Counted from the stretch's first letter, positions 1-6,327 are shown. The stretch is DNA of 7,079 bases from Candidatus Manganitrophaceae bacterium (GCA_004297235.1 SCUR01000300.1:1-7079); one strand, 5' to 3'. Program-made: numbers and translations. The notes: generated from the letters alone by a model not told the origin.

Positions 1-341
1 TCGGACTTGGCCGGAGGATTGGAAGGAAGGGTGTTCGGCCCGCCCGGGACGGGAACCTCTTTCGGAACGACCTCATCCTTCGTGCCGGTGTCGACGACCG
101 AGGGGGCGATCGAGCGCTCACGGCTTAAGATCGAGAGGCTCAACGAGGTGACCATGAAAAGGATGGCGGCGCCCACGGTTAGCTTGCTCAAAAAAGTCGC
201 GGCGCCGCGGCTCCCGAAAATCGTTTGGCTCGATCCCCCGAAGGCGGCCCCCATCTCGGCTCCCTTACCGGCCTGAAGCAGAACCACACTCATTAAGATG
301 AGGCAGACGAAAAGATGAATGACGACGATCAGGATGTACAT
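1..341 (-). CDS. secG: SecG, protein-export translocase subunit (partial, 3' end outside window)
   Basis: SecG is the small accessory subunit of the SecYEG channel in the inner membrane and assists SecA-driven export. The reading frame starts at an ATG at 341 and stays open to the window edge (113 full codons seen). A hydrophobic helix spans about residues 2-22 and a second about 53-73. Between them is the SecG signature loop with LLQAGKGAEMGAAFGG (21-36) followed by SQTIFGSRGAATFLSKLT. The tail after residue 75 is polar and proline-rich, as is common in SecG, and it is unfinished here. AAGGAG sits 5 nt before the ATG, which fixes the start. The gene follows tpiA by 73 nt, and gap-pgk-tpiA-secG is a common bacterial order. 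It has its own likely promoter in that spacer. The identification is secure; the full length is unknown. Confidence 0.93.
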   Translation of the reverse strand, partial: MYILIVVIHLFVCLILMSVVLLQAGKGAEMGAAFGGSSQTIFGSRGAATFLSKLTVGAAILFMVTSLSLSILSRERSIAPSVVDTGTKDEVVPKEVPVPGGPNTLPSNPPAKS

Positions 342-369
342 GTGTTCTCCTTAATTTTTAAAAGACCCT

Positions 370-398
370 ATCATACTGGGTCCGAGGGGATATTTCAA
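370..398 (-). promoter_or_regulatory. Predicted sigma70-type promoter for secG
   Basis: On the minus strand TTGAAA (398-393) and TATGAT (375-370) are separated by exactly 17 nt, a near-consensus housekeeping promoter. Transcription would start near 363, giving a leader of about 20 nt before the secG ATG at 341 and leaving room for its AAGGAG. The site lies wholly in the tpiA-secG spacer. It suggests secG can be expressed apart from the glycolytic genes. It is a prediction from sequence only. Confidence 0.6.
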
Positions 399-414
399 TA
401 GCGATTTTGCCGGA

Positions 415-1191
415 TCATCTCTCTTTGGCTTTGACCCCTTGCTCGATCATATTGCAGAAGGAGTCGGCCGAGAGGCTCGCCCCGCCCGCCAACGCGCCGT
501 CGATGTCTTCCTCTTGCATAAACGCCGCGATGTTTTTATCGGTCACGCTGCCGCCGTAGAGGATGCGAGGGGTGTCGGCTTCCTCTCCCGAGAGGGAGCG
601 GAAAAAGTCTCGAATCTGAAGATGGACCGCCTCGGCCTCTGCCGGCGTCGGCGTCAACCCCGTGCCGATCGCCCAGACCGGCTCATAGGCGATGAGCCAA
701 TCGGACGGACCCGGCCGGAGGTCGTCCAGCCCCTCCCTGAGTTGGCGCTCGATCACCTCCCAGGTCTTCTCCTCTTCCCGCTCCTCGCGCGTCTCTCCAA
801 CGCAGAGGATCGGAATCAGCCCCGCCCGCAGCGCGGCCGCGAGCTTTTTATGAATCAGGGCATTCGTCTCGCCGAAGTAGGTCCGGCGCTCCGAATGACC
901 GATAATCACATAGCGGCACCCGACATCCCGCAGCATGAGGGGGGAGATCTCGCCGGTGTAGGCCCCCCGATCCTCAAAATGAACGTTCTGCGCCGCCAGC
1001 CCGATCCGGAGCGTGCTCGCCTTCAAGAGCTCGGCCATCGGGGCGAGCATGATGAAAGGGGGCGCAAGGATCGCCTCCCAGGAAGAAGCGGGGAGGTGCG
1101 GCCATCGCTTCTCCAGGGTCCGAAGATACTCCTGCGCCTCGCCGAGGGTCTTGTTCATTTTCCAGTTGGCTACGAAGCAAGGGGTGCGCAT
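415..1191 (-). CDS. tpiA: Triosephosphate isomerase
   Basis: This cytoplasmic enzyme interconverts dihydroxyacetone phosphate and glyceraldehyde 3-phosphate in glycolysis and gluconeogenesis. Starting at the ATG at 1191 the protein has 258 residues, a normal length. The (beta/alpha)8-barrel catalytic set is complete in this numbering: Asn9 and Lys11 in VANWKMN, His99 in IIGHSERR, Glu170 in AYEPVWAIGTG, and the phosphate-binding YGGSV (212-216) and GGAS (236-239). The frame is open further, to a TTG at 1206 that would add MNGHP. I prefer 1191 because the family usually begins with one or two residues, a basic residue and then the first strand, and because the TTG has no Shine-Dalgarno sequence. 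The ATG itself has only a weak CGGA 6 nt upstream. A strong AAGGAG (1281-1276) lies about 85 nt too far away, across a heptamer repeat. It is 110 nt downstream of pgk and probably in the same transcript. Confidence 0.95.
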   Translation of the reverse strand: MRTPCFVANWKMNKTLGEAQEYLRTLEKRWPHLPASSWEAILAPPFIMLAPMAELLKASTLRIGLAAQNVHFEDRGAYTGEISPLMLRDVGCRYVIIGHSERRTYFGETNALIHKKLAAALRAGLIPILCVGETREEREEEKTWEVIERQLREGLDDLRPGPSDWLIAYEPVWAIGTGLTPTPAEAEAVHLQIRDFFRSLSGEEADTPRILYGGSVTDKNIAAFMQEEDIDGALAGGASLSADSFCNMIEQGVKAKER

Positions 1192-1227
1192 CGGATGTCC
1201 GTTCAAAGGAATCGTGATGAATACAAG

Positions 1228-1276
1228 AGTCAGAATTCAGAAGAGAGCGAAAGCCGATTTCATTCTGACTTCTGTC
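1228..1276. repeat. Heptamer tandem repeat with inverted copy (pgk-tpiA spacer)
   Basis: On the plus strand GTCAGAA (1229-1235) and TTCAGAA (1236-1242) are back-to-back 7-mers. After a 20-nt gap comes the inverted partner TTCTGAC (1263-1269) and TTCTGTC (1270-1276). A perfect 9-bp inverted repeat, AGTCAGAAT (1228-1236) with ATTCTGACT (1262-1270), falls inside. The mRNA leader of tpiA could fold as a hairpin here. No T-run follows on either strand, so a terminator is unlikely. The layout matches the larger heptamer element upstream of gap. Confidence 0.55.
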
Positions 1277-1281
1277 TCCTT
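1237..1281 (-). promoter_or_regulatory. Orphan Shine-Dalgarno and 8-codon mini-ORF ahead of tpiA
   Basis: AAGGAG (1281-1276) resembles the ribosome sites of secG and gap but is about 85 nt from the tpiA ATG. The first ATG after it (1263, 12 nt away, longer than ideal) opens MKSAFALF and stops at TGA 1239-1237. The arm of the heptamer repeat lies between this site and the ATG. It may be a leader peptide, or an original tpiA ribosome site pushed away from its gene by growth of the repeat. Translation of the mini-ORF is unproven. Confidence 0.25.
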
Positions 1282-1301
1282 AACTCCGTCCCGCTGGAGA
1301 A

Positions 1302-2501
1302 TTACGCTTCTTTATCCGGAAGGACCGCCAGACCGGGCAGCTCTTTTCCTTCGAGGAGCTGGAGGGCCGCCCCGCCGCCGGTGGAGATAAATGAGATGTT
1401 CTCCGATTCCCCCGCCTTATGAACCGCCAGCGCGGTCTCTCCGCCGCCGACGATGGTCAACGCATACGAATTGGCGACCGCATGGGCGATCGCCGACGTC
1501 CCGCGGGAGTAAGCATCCATCTCAAAGACCCCCATCGGACCGTTCCAGAGGATCGTCTTGGCATTCGCCAGCGCCTCGGTGAAAAGACGAACGGAGGCCG
1601 GGCCGATGTCGAGCCCGATCCACCCCTTGGGGATTTCCTGAACCGGCACCAGCTTTGTCTCGGCCCCCGGGTCCATGTTGGTGGCGACGACGCAATCGAC
1701 CGGGAGATAGAATTTAATGCCCCGCTCGACCGCATGCTCTTTGATTTCTCTTGCGAAGGAGAGCATCGAGTCCTCCACCAGCGAATTGCCGACGTCGTTC
1801 CCGAGCGCTTTCAAAAAGGTAAAGGCCATGCCGCCGCCGATGATCACCTTGTCGACCTTCCTTCCCAGATTCTCAATGACGCCGATCTTCCCGGAGACCT
1901 TCGCGCCGCCGAGGATCGCCACGAAGGGGCGGGCCGGATTCGCCACCGCCCCCTCCAGGTAGGAAATCTCCTTCTTCATCAAGAATCCGCACGCCTTGAC
2001 CTTGACGAATTGGGTGATACCGGTGACCGAGGCATGGCTTCGATGGACCGCGCCGAACGCGTCGTTAATGTATACGTCGACCCCTAAGTCGGCCAACGCC
2101 TTGGCAAAGGCCTCATCGTTCTTTTTCTCCCCCGGGTGGAAGCGGAGGTTTTCAAGGAGAAGGACGTCGCCCGGTTTGAGTTTGGCGACCAGGCTTTGAA
2201 CCTGCGGCCCGATGCAGTCGGGGGCGAAGAGCACCTCCTTGCCTAAGAGACGCTGGAGCCGCTTTGCGACGAGGCCGAGGGAATAGCGCGGATCGACCCC
2301 TTTAGGCCGATCGAGATGGGAGGCGAGAATAATAATCGCCCCCTCGTCGATGGCATAGTTGATCGTCGGTAGGGTGGAGCGGATTCGGGTGTCGTCGGTG
2401 ATATGCAGATCGCTGTCCAAGGGAACATTGAAATCGGCTCGGATGAAAACCCGTTTTCCTTTGATCGGGACATCCTCAATCGTCAGTTTGTTCATGTGCA
2501 T
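1302..2501 (-). CDS. pgk: Phosphoglycerate kinase
   Basis: It transfers a phosphate between 1,3-bisphosphoglycerate and ADP, making ATP in glycolysis, or works in reverse for gluconeogenesis, in the cytoplasm. The product has 399 residues, a typical length. The N-terminal 3-phosphoglycerate domain shows RVFIRADFNVPLD (17-29, with Asp23 and Asn25), Arg41, SHLDRPKG (61-68), ENLRFHPGEKKND (117-129) and NDAFGAVHRSHASV (146-159). The C-terminal nucleotide domain shows GGAKVSGK (198-205), GGGMAFTFLK (222-231), LDIGP (297-301), WNGPMGVFE (319-327) and GGGETA (352-357), and STGGGA lies near the end (373-378). The usual SHLGRP motif reads SHLDRP here (Asp64). The ATG at 2501 is favoured over the ATG at 2495 because AAAGG lies 9 nt upstream of the first and 15 nt from the second. 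It sits 147 nt downstream of gap, behind a large palindromic element, and is read toward tpiA. Confidence 0.97.
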   Translation of the reverse strand: MHMNKLTIEDVPIKGKRVFIRADFNVPLDSDLHITDDTRIRSTLPTINYAIDEGAIIILASHLDRPKGVDPRYSLGLVAKRLQRLLGKEVLFAPDCIGPQVQSLVAKLKPGDVLLLENLRFHPGEKKNDEAFAKALADLGVDVYINDAFGAVHRSHASVTGITQFVKVKACGFLMKKEISYLEGAVANPARPFVAILGGAKVSGKIGVIENLGRKVDKVIIGGGMAFTFLKALGNDVGNSLVEDSMLSFAREIKEHAVERGIKFYLPVDCVVATNMDPGAETKLVPVQEIPKGWIGLDIGPASVRLFTEALANAKTILWNGPMGVFEMDAYSRGTSAIAHAVANSYALTIVGGGETALAVHKAGESENISFISTGGGAALQLLEGKELPGLAVLPDKEA

Positions 2502-2522
2502 GAGCGTTCGCCTTTATTTTAT

Positions 2523-2631
2523 GTGGGGGCCCGTGCGGTGGAGAGGCGCAAATGCAGCGCCACTCCATCCTCCGATGCCCCCACGCACCGCGGCTCGGCC
2601 AGGCAGAGCCTGATCCGGGCCTTTATCCCGG
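2523..2631. repeat. Palindromic structured element in the gap-pgk spacer
   Basis: This GC-rich spacer has nested and serial inverted repeats. The outer arms are GTGGGGGC (2523-2530) and GCCCCCAC (2577-2584). Inside them GGTGGAGAGGCGC (2537-2549) pairs with 2557-2569 around the loop AAATGCA, with one A-A mismatch and one wobble in 13 pairs. A second stem is GGCTC/GAGCC (2592-2596, 2606-2610). A third is CCGGG/CCCGG (2615-2619, 2627-2631), with T-rich sequence after it on the plus strand only. On the minus strand no T-run follows, so it is unlikely to terminate gap transcription. It may be a dispersed palindromic repeat (REP/BIME-like), or a structured mRNA segment that shields the gap or pgk message or tunes the gap:pgk ratio. 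I do not recognise a known RNA family. Confidence 0.5.
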
Positions 2632-2648
2632 TTTAGTTCTTCTAGATT

Positions 2649-3653
2649 TTACTTTTGCCCGGTGATATAGAGAACCAGGTCTCGAACGCGGCAGGAGTAG
2701 CCCCATTCGTTGTCGTACCAGGCGATCACCTTCACCATCCGGTCGCCGATCACTTTGGTCAGGGTGCCGTCGACGATGGCGGAGTGCGCGTTTCCATTAA
2801 AGTCGGTCGATACCAACGGCGCCTCGGTGTACTGAAGAATTCCCTTCATCTCTTTCTGGGCCGCGTTGGAGAGGCCCGAGCGGACCAACGCTTCGGTGGC
2901 GTCCGATTCCAATTCGGCGACCAAGTCGATGACCGAGACGTTTGGGGTCGGGACCCGGATCGACATTCCGTCCATCTTTCCGGCCAGCTCGGGGAGGACC
3001 TCCGACAGCGCCTTGGCGGCGCCGGTCGTGGTCGGGATCATCGAGAGCGCCGCCGCGCGCGACCGTCTTAAATCTTTATGCGGCAGGTCGAGCAGTTGCT
3101 GATCATTGGTGTAGGAGTGGACCGTCGTCATCAACCCCCGCTTGATGCCGAATTGGTTTTGAAGGATCTTGGCGACCGGAGCGAGACAGTTGGTTGTGCA
3201 GGAGGCGTTTGAGAGAATGTGGTGCCGGCTCGGATCGTATTTCTGCTCGTTGACCCCCAGAACGAGGGTGATATCGGGATTTTTCGCCGGGGCGGAGATG
3301 ATCACTTTTTTCGCCCCCGCGGTGAGATGCTTCTCGGCGCCGGCGCGATCGGTGAACCGGCCGGTCGACTCGATCACGACATCGATCGCCATCTCCTTCC
3401 AGGGGAGAGCGGCGGGATCTTTTTCCTTGGTGATCCGGACCGATTTTCCATCGACCAGGAGAACATCCTCTTTGGATTCGATCTCATGATCGAAGATGCC
3501 GTGGACCGAATCGTACTTGAGAAGATGCGCCAACGTCTTGGCGTCGGTCAAGTCGTTGATCGCCACAATCTGCAGATTCGGATTTCCGAACGCGGCCCGG
3601 AAGACATTTCGTCCGATCCTCCCAAATCCATTAATCGCCACTTTCGTCGACAT
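2649..3653 (-). CDS. gap: Glyceraldehyde-3-phosphate dehydrogenase, NAD-type (GapA-like)
   Basis: It oxidises glyceraldehyde 3-phosphate with inorganic phosphate to 1,3-bisphosphoglycerate, the step just before Pgk, in the cytoplasm. The product has 334 residues, the usual length. The Rossmann loop is GFGRIGR (9-15). Asp34 in AINDLTD and Leu190-Pro191 in the LLDLPHKDLRRSR stretch are features of NAD-preferring GapA, as opposed to NADP-linked GapB-type enzymes. The catalytic cysteine is Cys152 in SNASCTTN, and its partner is His179 in TTVHSYTND. IPTTTGAAKA (206-215), RVPTPNVSV (233-241) and AWYDNEWGYS (311-320) are all intact. The ATG at 3653 is preceded by AAAGGAG with a 5-nt spacer, so the start is firm. 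Upstream is a 122-nt spacer from the PBP1A gene, filled by a heptamer hairpin and a 21-codon leader ORF. pgk follows after 147 nt. Cofactor choice is inferred from family residues, not shown. Confidence 0.97.
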   Translation of the reverse strand: MSTKVAINGFGRIGRNVFRAAFGNPNLQIVAINDLTDAKTLAHLLKYDSVHGIFDHEIESKEDVLLVDGKSVRITKEKDPAALPWKEMAIDVVIESTGRFTDRAGAEKHLTAGAKKVIISAPAKNPDITLVLGVNEQKYDPSRHHILSNASCTTNCLAPVAKILQNQFGIKRGLMTTVHSYTNDQQLLDLPHKDLRRSRAAALSMIPTTTGAAKALSEVLPELAGKMDGMSIRVPTPNVSVIDLVAELESDATEALVRSGLSNAAQKEMKGILQYTEAPLVSTDFNGNAHSAIVDGTLTKVIGDRMVKVIAWYDNEWGYSCRVRDLVLYITGQK

Positions 3654-3665
3654 CGCTGCTCCTTT

Positions 3666-3731
3666 CTAAATAGAGATAGATAACGTGAGGCGTGAAGCGT
3701 CAGGCGTGAGGCGAAAGAGATTAAAAGGCAT
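3666..3731 (-). CDS. Possible 21-residue leader peptide upstream of gap
   Basis: A full Shine-Dalgarno AAGGAGG (3747-3741) stands 9 nt before an ATG at 3731. The frame runs 21 codons (MPFNLFRLTPDAS, then RLTLSISI) to TAG at 3668-3666. The gap ribosome site begins on the next base after that stop, and the gap ATG is 12 nt after it. Most of the peptide is encoded by the heptamer repeat, which gives it an RLT-PDAS-RLT pattern. Such a layout would allow translational coupling or leader-type control, but it could equally be a chance product of repeat sequence. There is no homology I recognise, and translation is unproven. Confidence 0.22.
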   Translation of the reverse strand: MPFNLFRLTPDASRLTLSISI

Positions 3732-3771
3732 TTGCCTTTACCTCCTTACGCCTCACTCCTCACGCCTCACG
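3684..3771. repeat. Inverted heptamer-repeat element (PBP1A-gap spacer)
   Basis: Four in-phase 7-mers lie on the plus strand: CGTGAGG, CGTGAAG, CGTCAGG, CGTGAGG (3684-3711). After a 32-nt centre come four units of the complementary kind: CCTTACG, CCTCACT, CCTCACG, CCTCACG (3744-3771). Folded back, the two 28-nt arms pair with only four mismatches, one of which is a G-U pair in the transcript. The centre holds a smaller palindrome, AAAGGCA/TGCCTTT (3724-3730, 3733-3739). The right arm ends 4 nt from the PBP1A stop codon. No T-run follows on the gap-ward side, so this is not a canonical terminator. As RNA it would place a long hairpin between the PBP1A and gap messages. Confidence 0.75.
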
Positions 3772-3775
3772 GCTT

Positions 3776-6148
3776 TTAAAACGCGGCCTCTTCCTCATCG
3801 AGCTTAAAGAACTGAGTCGGCGTCGGCGTATCAACCTTGTAATCTTTCGGCTCGGTTCCTTTGACGAAGATCTCGACCACCCCTTTTTCCTCTTCGGGGG
3901 GGGCGAGCAGACCGGTATGCGGGTCTATCTTAGCATAAACGATATTGTCAGGGATAGAAAAAGGAGTGACCGGAAAACGGGCGAGGGTCTCCTGCATAAA
4001 GTTCATCCAGATCGGCAGCGCGGCGCTGCCGCCCGCCTCCCGGTCTCCCAACGTGCGATTGTCGTCGAACCCGACCCAAACCCCGGCGACGACATTGGGG
4101 GAGAAGCCGATGAACCATGCATCGGTGAACTCGTTGGTGGTTCCGGTTTTCCCGGCCAGCGGTCTTCCGAGCGATTTGGCTTTTCGAGCGGTTCCCCGCT
4201 GAATCACATCTTCCATCATGTTGGTAACGACATAGGCGGTCTCTTTCGAGACCACCTGTTGAGGAGCGAGCTCCCGATGCTCCAAGACCCGGCCGTTATG
4301 ATCGCTGACCGAGATGATCAAGGTCGGCTCGACCCGGACCCCCTGATTGGCGAAGACCGAGTAGGCGGAGGTCAACTCCATCAGGGTCATGCCGGAAGAG
4401 CCGAGCGCCAGGGAGAGATCGCGTGTCAGCGGACTCTGAATACCGACCCGGCGGGCAAAGTCGATGACATTTCGGACCCCGATCTGCTCCAGCAGCCGGA
4501 CGGTCGCGAGGTTTCGGGAATAGGTGAGCGCTTCCCGAAGGGTGATCGGGCCGTAGAATTTCTCTTCGTAATTTTCCGGCTTCCAGACCTTGTCGAGCTC
4601 TTCATCGGTGTAGACCACCGGGTTGTCAAGGACCATGGTCGCCGGGGTCAAGCCCCGCTCGATCGCCGTCGCGTAGATGATCGGCTTGAACGCGGAGCCG
4701 GGCTGTCTCCGCGCGATGAGCGCGCGATTAAACTCGCTTCGTCTGAAATCATACCCGCCGACCAGCGCCTTCACGGCCCCGGTGGCGGGGTCGATGGCCA
4801 CAAAGGCCGATTCGACGATCGGCTCCTGCTCGAGGCTGAAAAAGACCCCTTTCCCCTCGGCGCCGGCCTTCTTCACCCTCACTTTGATCAGGTCGTGGAC
4901 CTTGACGATGTCCGAGGCCTTCGGTTTCTCGATGATTTGAAGGTCGTCCGGCAGGCGCGGCCCTTTCAAGCGACGGGCGCCCCAGGCCATCTCCTCCATC
5001 AACAGCTTTCCGGTGACGCCGGCAGCCTGAACCAGGGCAAATCCCTCGCGATCGGAAACCTGAGTTACATGTCCGTCAAGGATATCCCCCACGATGGGAG
5101 CGGTCAGGGCGACTTCGGCCGGCTCTGCCGTGCCGTCATATTTTCCGATCGGCCCCCGGTATCCTTGGCGCTTGTCGAGCTCCCGAAGACCGGTCTTCAC
5201 GGCGCGGTTGGCGGTTCGCTGCATGTCGATATTGAGGGTCGTATAGACGTTGAGCCCCCCTTTGTAGACGGCATCGTCTCCATATTTGGCGATCAAATAT
5301 TGCCGGATATGCTCCTGGAAATGAAGGGCCAACTCTTCTTCGGGGACGAGCTTTTGGAAAAAGAGGTCTTGCTCGTACGCTTTGTGGTATTGCTCTTCCG
5401 TGATAAACTTCTCGTCCACCATCCGCCTCAGGACCACCCCCTGGCGCGCTTTTGCTTTTTGGGGATAGCGATAGGGAGAGTAGTCGTTCGGCGCCTTCGG
5501 AAGACCGGCGAGGAAGGCGACCTCCGCGAGATTCAGCTCGGCGGCGTCTTTTCCAAAGTAAGTCCGGCCGGCTACCTGGACGCCGTACGCTCCATGCCCG
5601 AAGTAGATCTGATTGAGATAGATCTCAAGGATCTCATCCTTCGTCAGCATCGTCTCCATCTTTCTGGCGAGAAGGATCTCTTTGAATTTCCGCTTCATCG
5701 TTCGCTCGGGGGTGAGGAAGAGCGAGCGGGTCAGCTGCTGGGTAATCGTGCTCGCCCCCTGCCGGATTCTTCCGCTCTCCAGGTTGGTCAGGAAGGCTTT
5801 GATCATCCGGATATAGTCGAACCCCCGGTGCTCATAAAAGCGGGAATCCTCCACCGCCAAGATCGCCTGGATCAGCTCCTTCGGCATCTTGGAGAGGGGG
5901 ACGAAGACACGCTTCTCGATGTAGAACTGACCGATGATCCGGTTGTCGTCGGAGTAGATCCGCGTCGCCTGGCTCGGCTCGTAGCTGCCGAGTGATTCGA
6001 GCGAGGGAAGATCCCTGGAGAAATACCAGATGATCCCCCCGACGCTGACCGACGCGAGCAGAACGAGGGAGAGGAAGGAGAGAAGGAGCCATTTGAGCCA
6101 TCTAAATCGGCGGCGGCCCCCCTCGTTATTTTCGAGCGGAATATCCAA
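3776..6148 (-). CDS. mrcA: Penicillin-binding protein 1A, bifunctional peptidoglycan glycosyltransferase/transpeptidase
   Basis: A class A PBP polymerises lipid II into glycan strands and cross-links the peptides on the periplasmic face of the inner membrane. The product has 790 residues. A short basic cytoplasmic start is followed by a membrane anchor (about 18-43). The GT51 glycosyltransferase shows EDSRFYEHRGFD (100-111, catalytic Glu100), GASTITQQL (131-139), RKFKEILLARKMET (153-166) and KDEILEIYLNQIYFG (170-184). An extra domain lies between the two enzymes (about 330-435), as in PBP1A. The transpeptidase has SAFK (485-488, nucleophile Ser485), SRN (544-546) and KTGT (667-670). All catalytic motifs are intact. 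The start is TTG at 6148, supported by AGGTGAT just upstream; no ATG fits. It has its own promoter and is divergent from gph. gap follows 122 nt after its stop. The symbol mrcA (ponA elsewhere) is by family; the paralogue type is inferred from domain layout. Confidence 0.95.
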   Translation of the reverse strand: MDIPLENNEGGRRRFRWLKWLLLSFLSLVLLASVSVGGIIWYFSRDLPSLESLGSYEPSQATRIYSDDNRIIGQFYIEKRVFVPLSKMPKELIQAILAVEDSRFYEHRGFDYIRMIKAFLTNLESGRIRQGASTITQQLTRSLFLTPERTMKRKFKEILLARKMETMLTKDEILEIYLNQIYFGHGAYGVQVAGRTYFGKDAAELNLAEVAFLAGLPKAPNDYSPYRYPQKAKARQGVVLRRMVDEKFITEEQYHKAYEQDLFFQKLVPEEELALHFQEHIRQYLIAKYGDDAVYKGGLNVYTTLNIDMQRTANRAVKTGLRELDKRQGYRGPIGKYDGTAEPAEVALTAPIVGDILDGHVTQVSDREGFALVQAAGVTGKLLMEEMAWGARRLKGPRLPDDLQIIEKPKASDIVKVHDLIKVRVKKAGAEGKGVFFSLEQEPIVESAFVAIDPATGAVKALVGGYDFRRSEFNRALIARRQPGSAFKPIIYATAIERGLTPATMVLDNPVVYTDEELDKVWKPENYEEKFYGPITLREALTYSRNLATVRLLEQIGVRNVIDFARRVGIQSPLTRDLSLALGSSGMTLMELTSAYSVFANQGVRVEPTLIISVSDHNGRVLEHRELAPQQVVSKETAYVVTNMMEDVIQRGTARKAKSLGRPLAGKTGTTNEFTDAWFIGFSPNVVAGVWVGFDDNRTLGDREAGGSAALPIWMNFMQETLARFPVTPFSIPDNIVYAKIDPHTGLLAPPEEEKGVVEIFVKGTEPKDYKVDTPTPTQFFKLDEEEAAF

Positions 6149-6195
6149 ATATCACCTGGATTTATATCGGGAAAGGGATGAAATATCGAACTCTC

Positions 6196-6224
6196 AGGGT
6201 AACGGTTTTTGAACCCCTTGTCAA
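6196..6224 (-). promoter_or_regulatory. Predicted sigma70-type promoter for the PBP1A gene
   Basis: On the minus strand a perfect TTGACA (6224-6219) is followed after 17 nt by TACCCT (6201-6196), which keeps the key T, A and final T of a -10 box. Start of transcription would be near 6189, about 40 nt before the TTG start codon at 6148. It may also drive gap, pgk and tpiA, as no clear promoter is seen between them. Confidence 0.55.
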
Positions 6225-6254
6225 GGTCGCTTCCGGTTGTTTTTAGGAGGAAAA

Positions 6255-6299
6255 GAACGCTCATCCTTCGTCTTTCTTCCGGAAGACGAAGGGGCGTTC
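6255..6299 (-). terminator. Hairpin with T-run on the minus strand, upstream of the PBP1A promoter
   Basis: A perfect 10-bp stem, CCTTCGTCTT (6265-6274) with AAGACGAAGG (6283-6292), closes an 8-nt loop. An outer 6-bp stem, GAACGC (6255-6260) with GCGTTC (6294-6299), extends it. Read on the minus strand the stem runs straight into TTCTTTTCC, as an intrinsic terminator would; on the plus strand no T-run follows. It could insulate the PBP1A promoter from upstream minus-strand transcripts, or act as an attenuator for a more distal start. Confidence 0.45.
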
Positions 6300-6327
6300 G
6301 GGATCGGAACGGCACTCTCATTATACC

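Noticed and set aside
1192..1206. TTG start five codons upstream of the chosen tpiA start
   Set aside because: No Shine-Dalgarno precedes it, and the extra MNGHP is not expected before the first barrel strand. It stays possible because the ATG also has a weak site.
439..1422. 327-codon plus-strand frame across tpiA and the start of its spacer
   Set aside because: It is antisense to tpiA and pgk, rich in Arg and Pro as shadow frames are, with no recognisable motif.
2615..2648. Intrinsic terminator after CCGGG/CCCGG
   Set aside because: The T-rich stretch follows only on the plus strand, where no upstream gene is read; for gap on the minus strand it lies on the wrong side of the stem.
3666..3683. 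Promoter -10 box (TTATCT/TATCTC on the minus strand) for gap
   Set aside because: No acceptable -35 hexamer lies 16-18 nt upstream; that position falls in the heptamer repeat.
1228..3771. CRISPR array from the short repeats
   Set aside because: Units are 7 bp, directly abutting, with no unique spacers of regular length and no cas genes in the window.
3917..5995. 692-codon open frame on the plus strand opposite the PBP1A gene
   Set aside because: It is antisense to a gene with all catalytic motifs intact. Long antisense frames arise from codon bias in GC-rich genes, and the product shows no recognisable domain.
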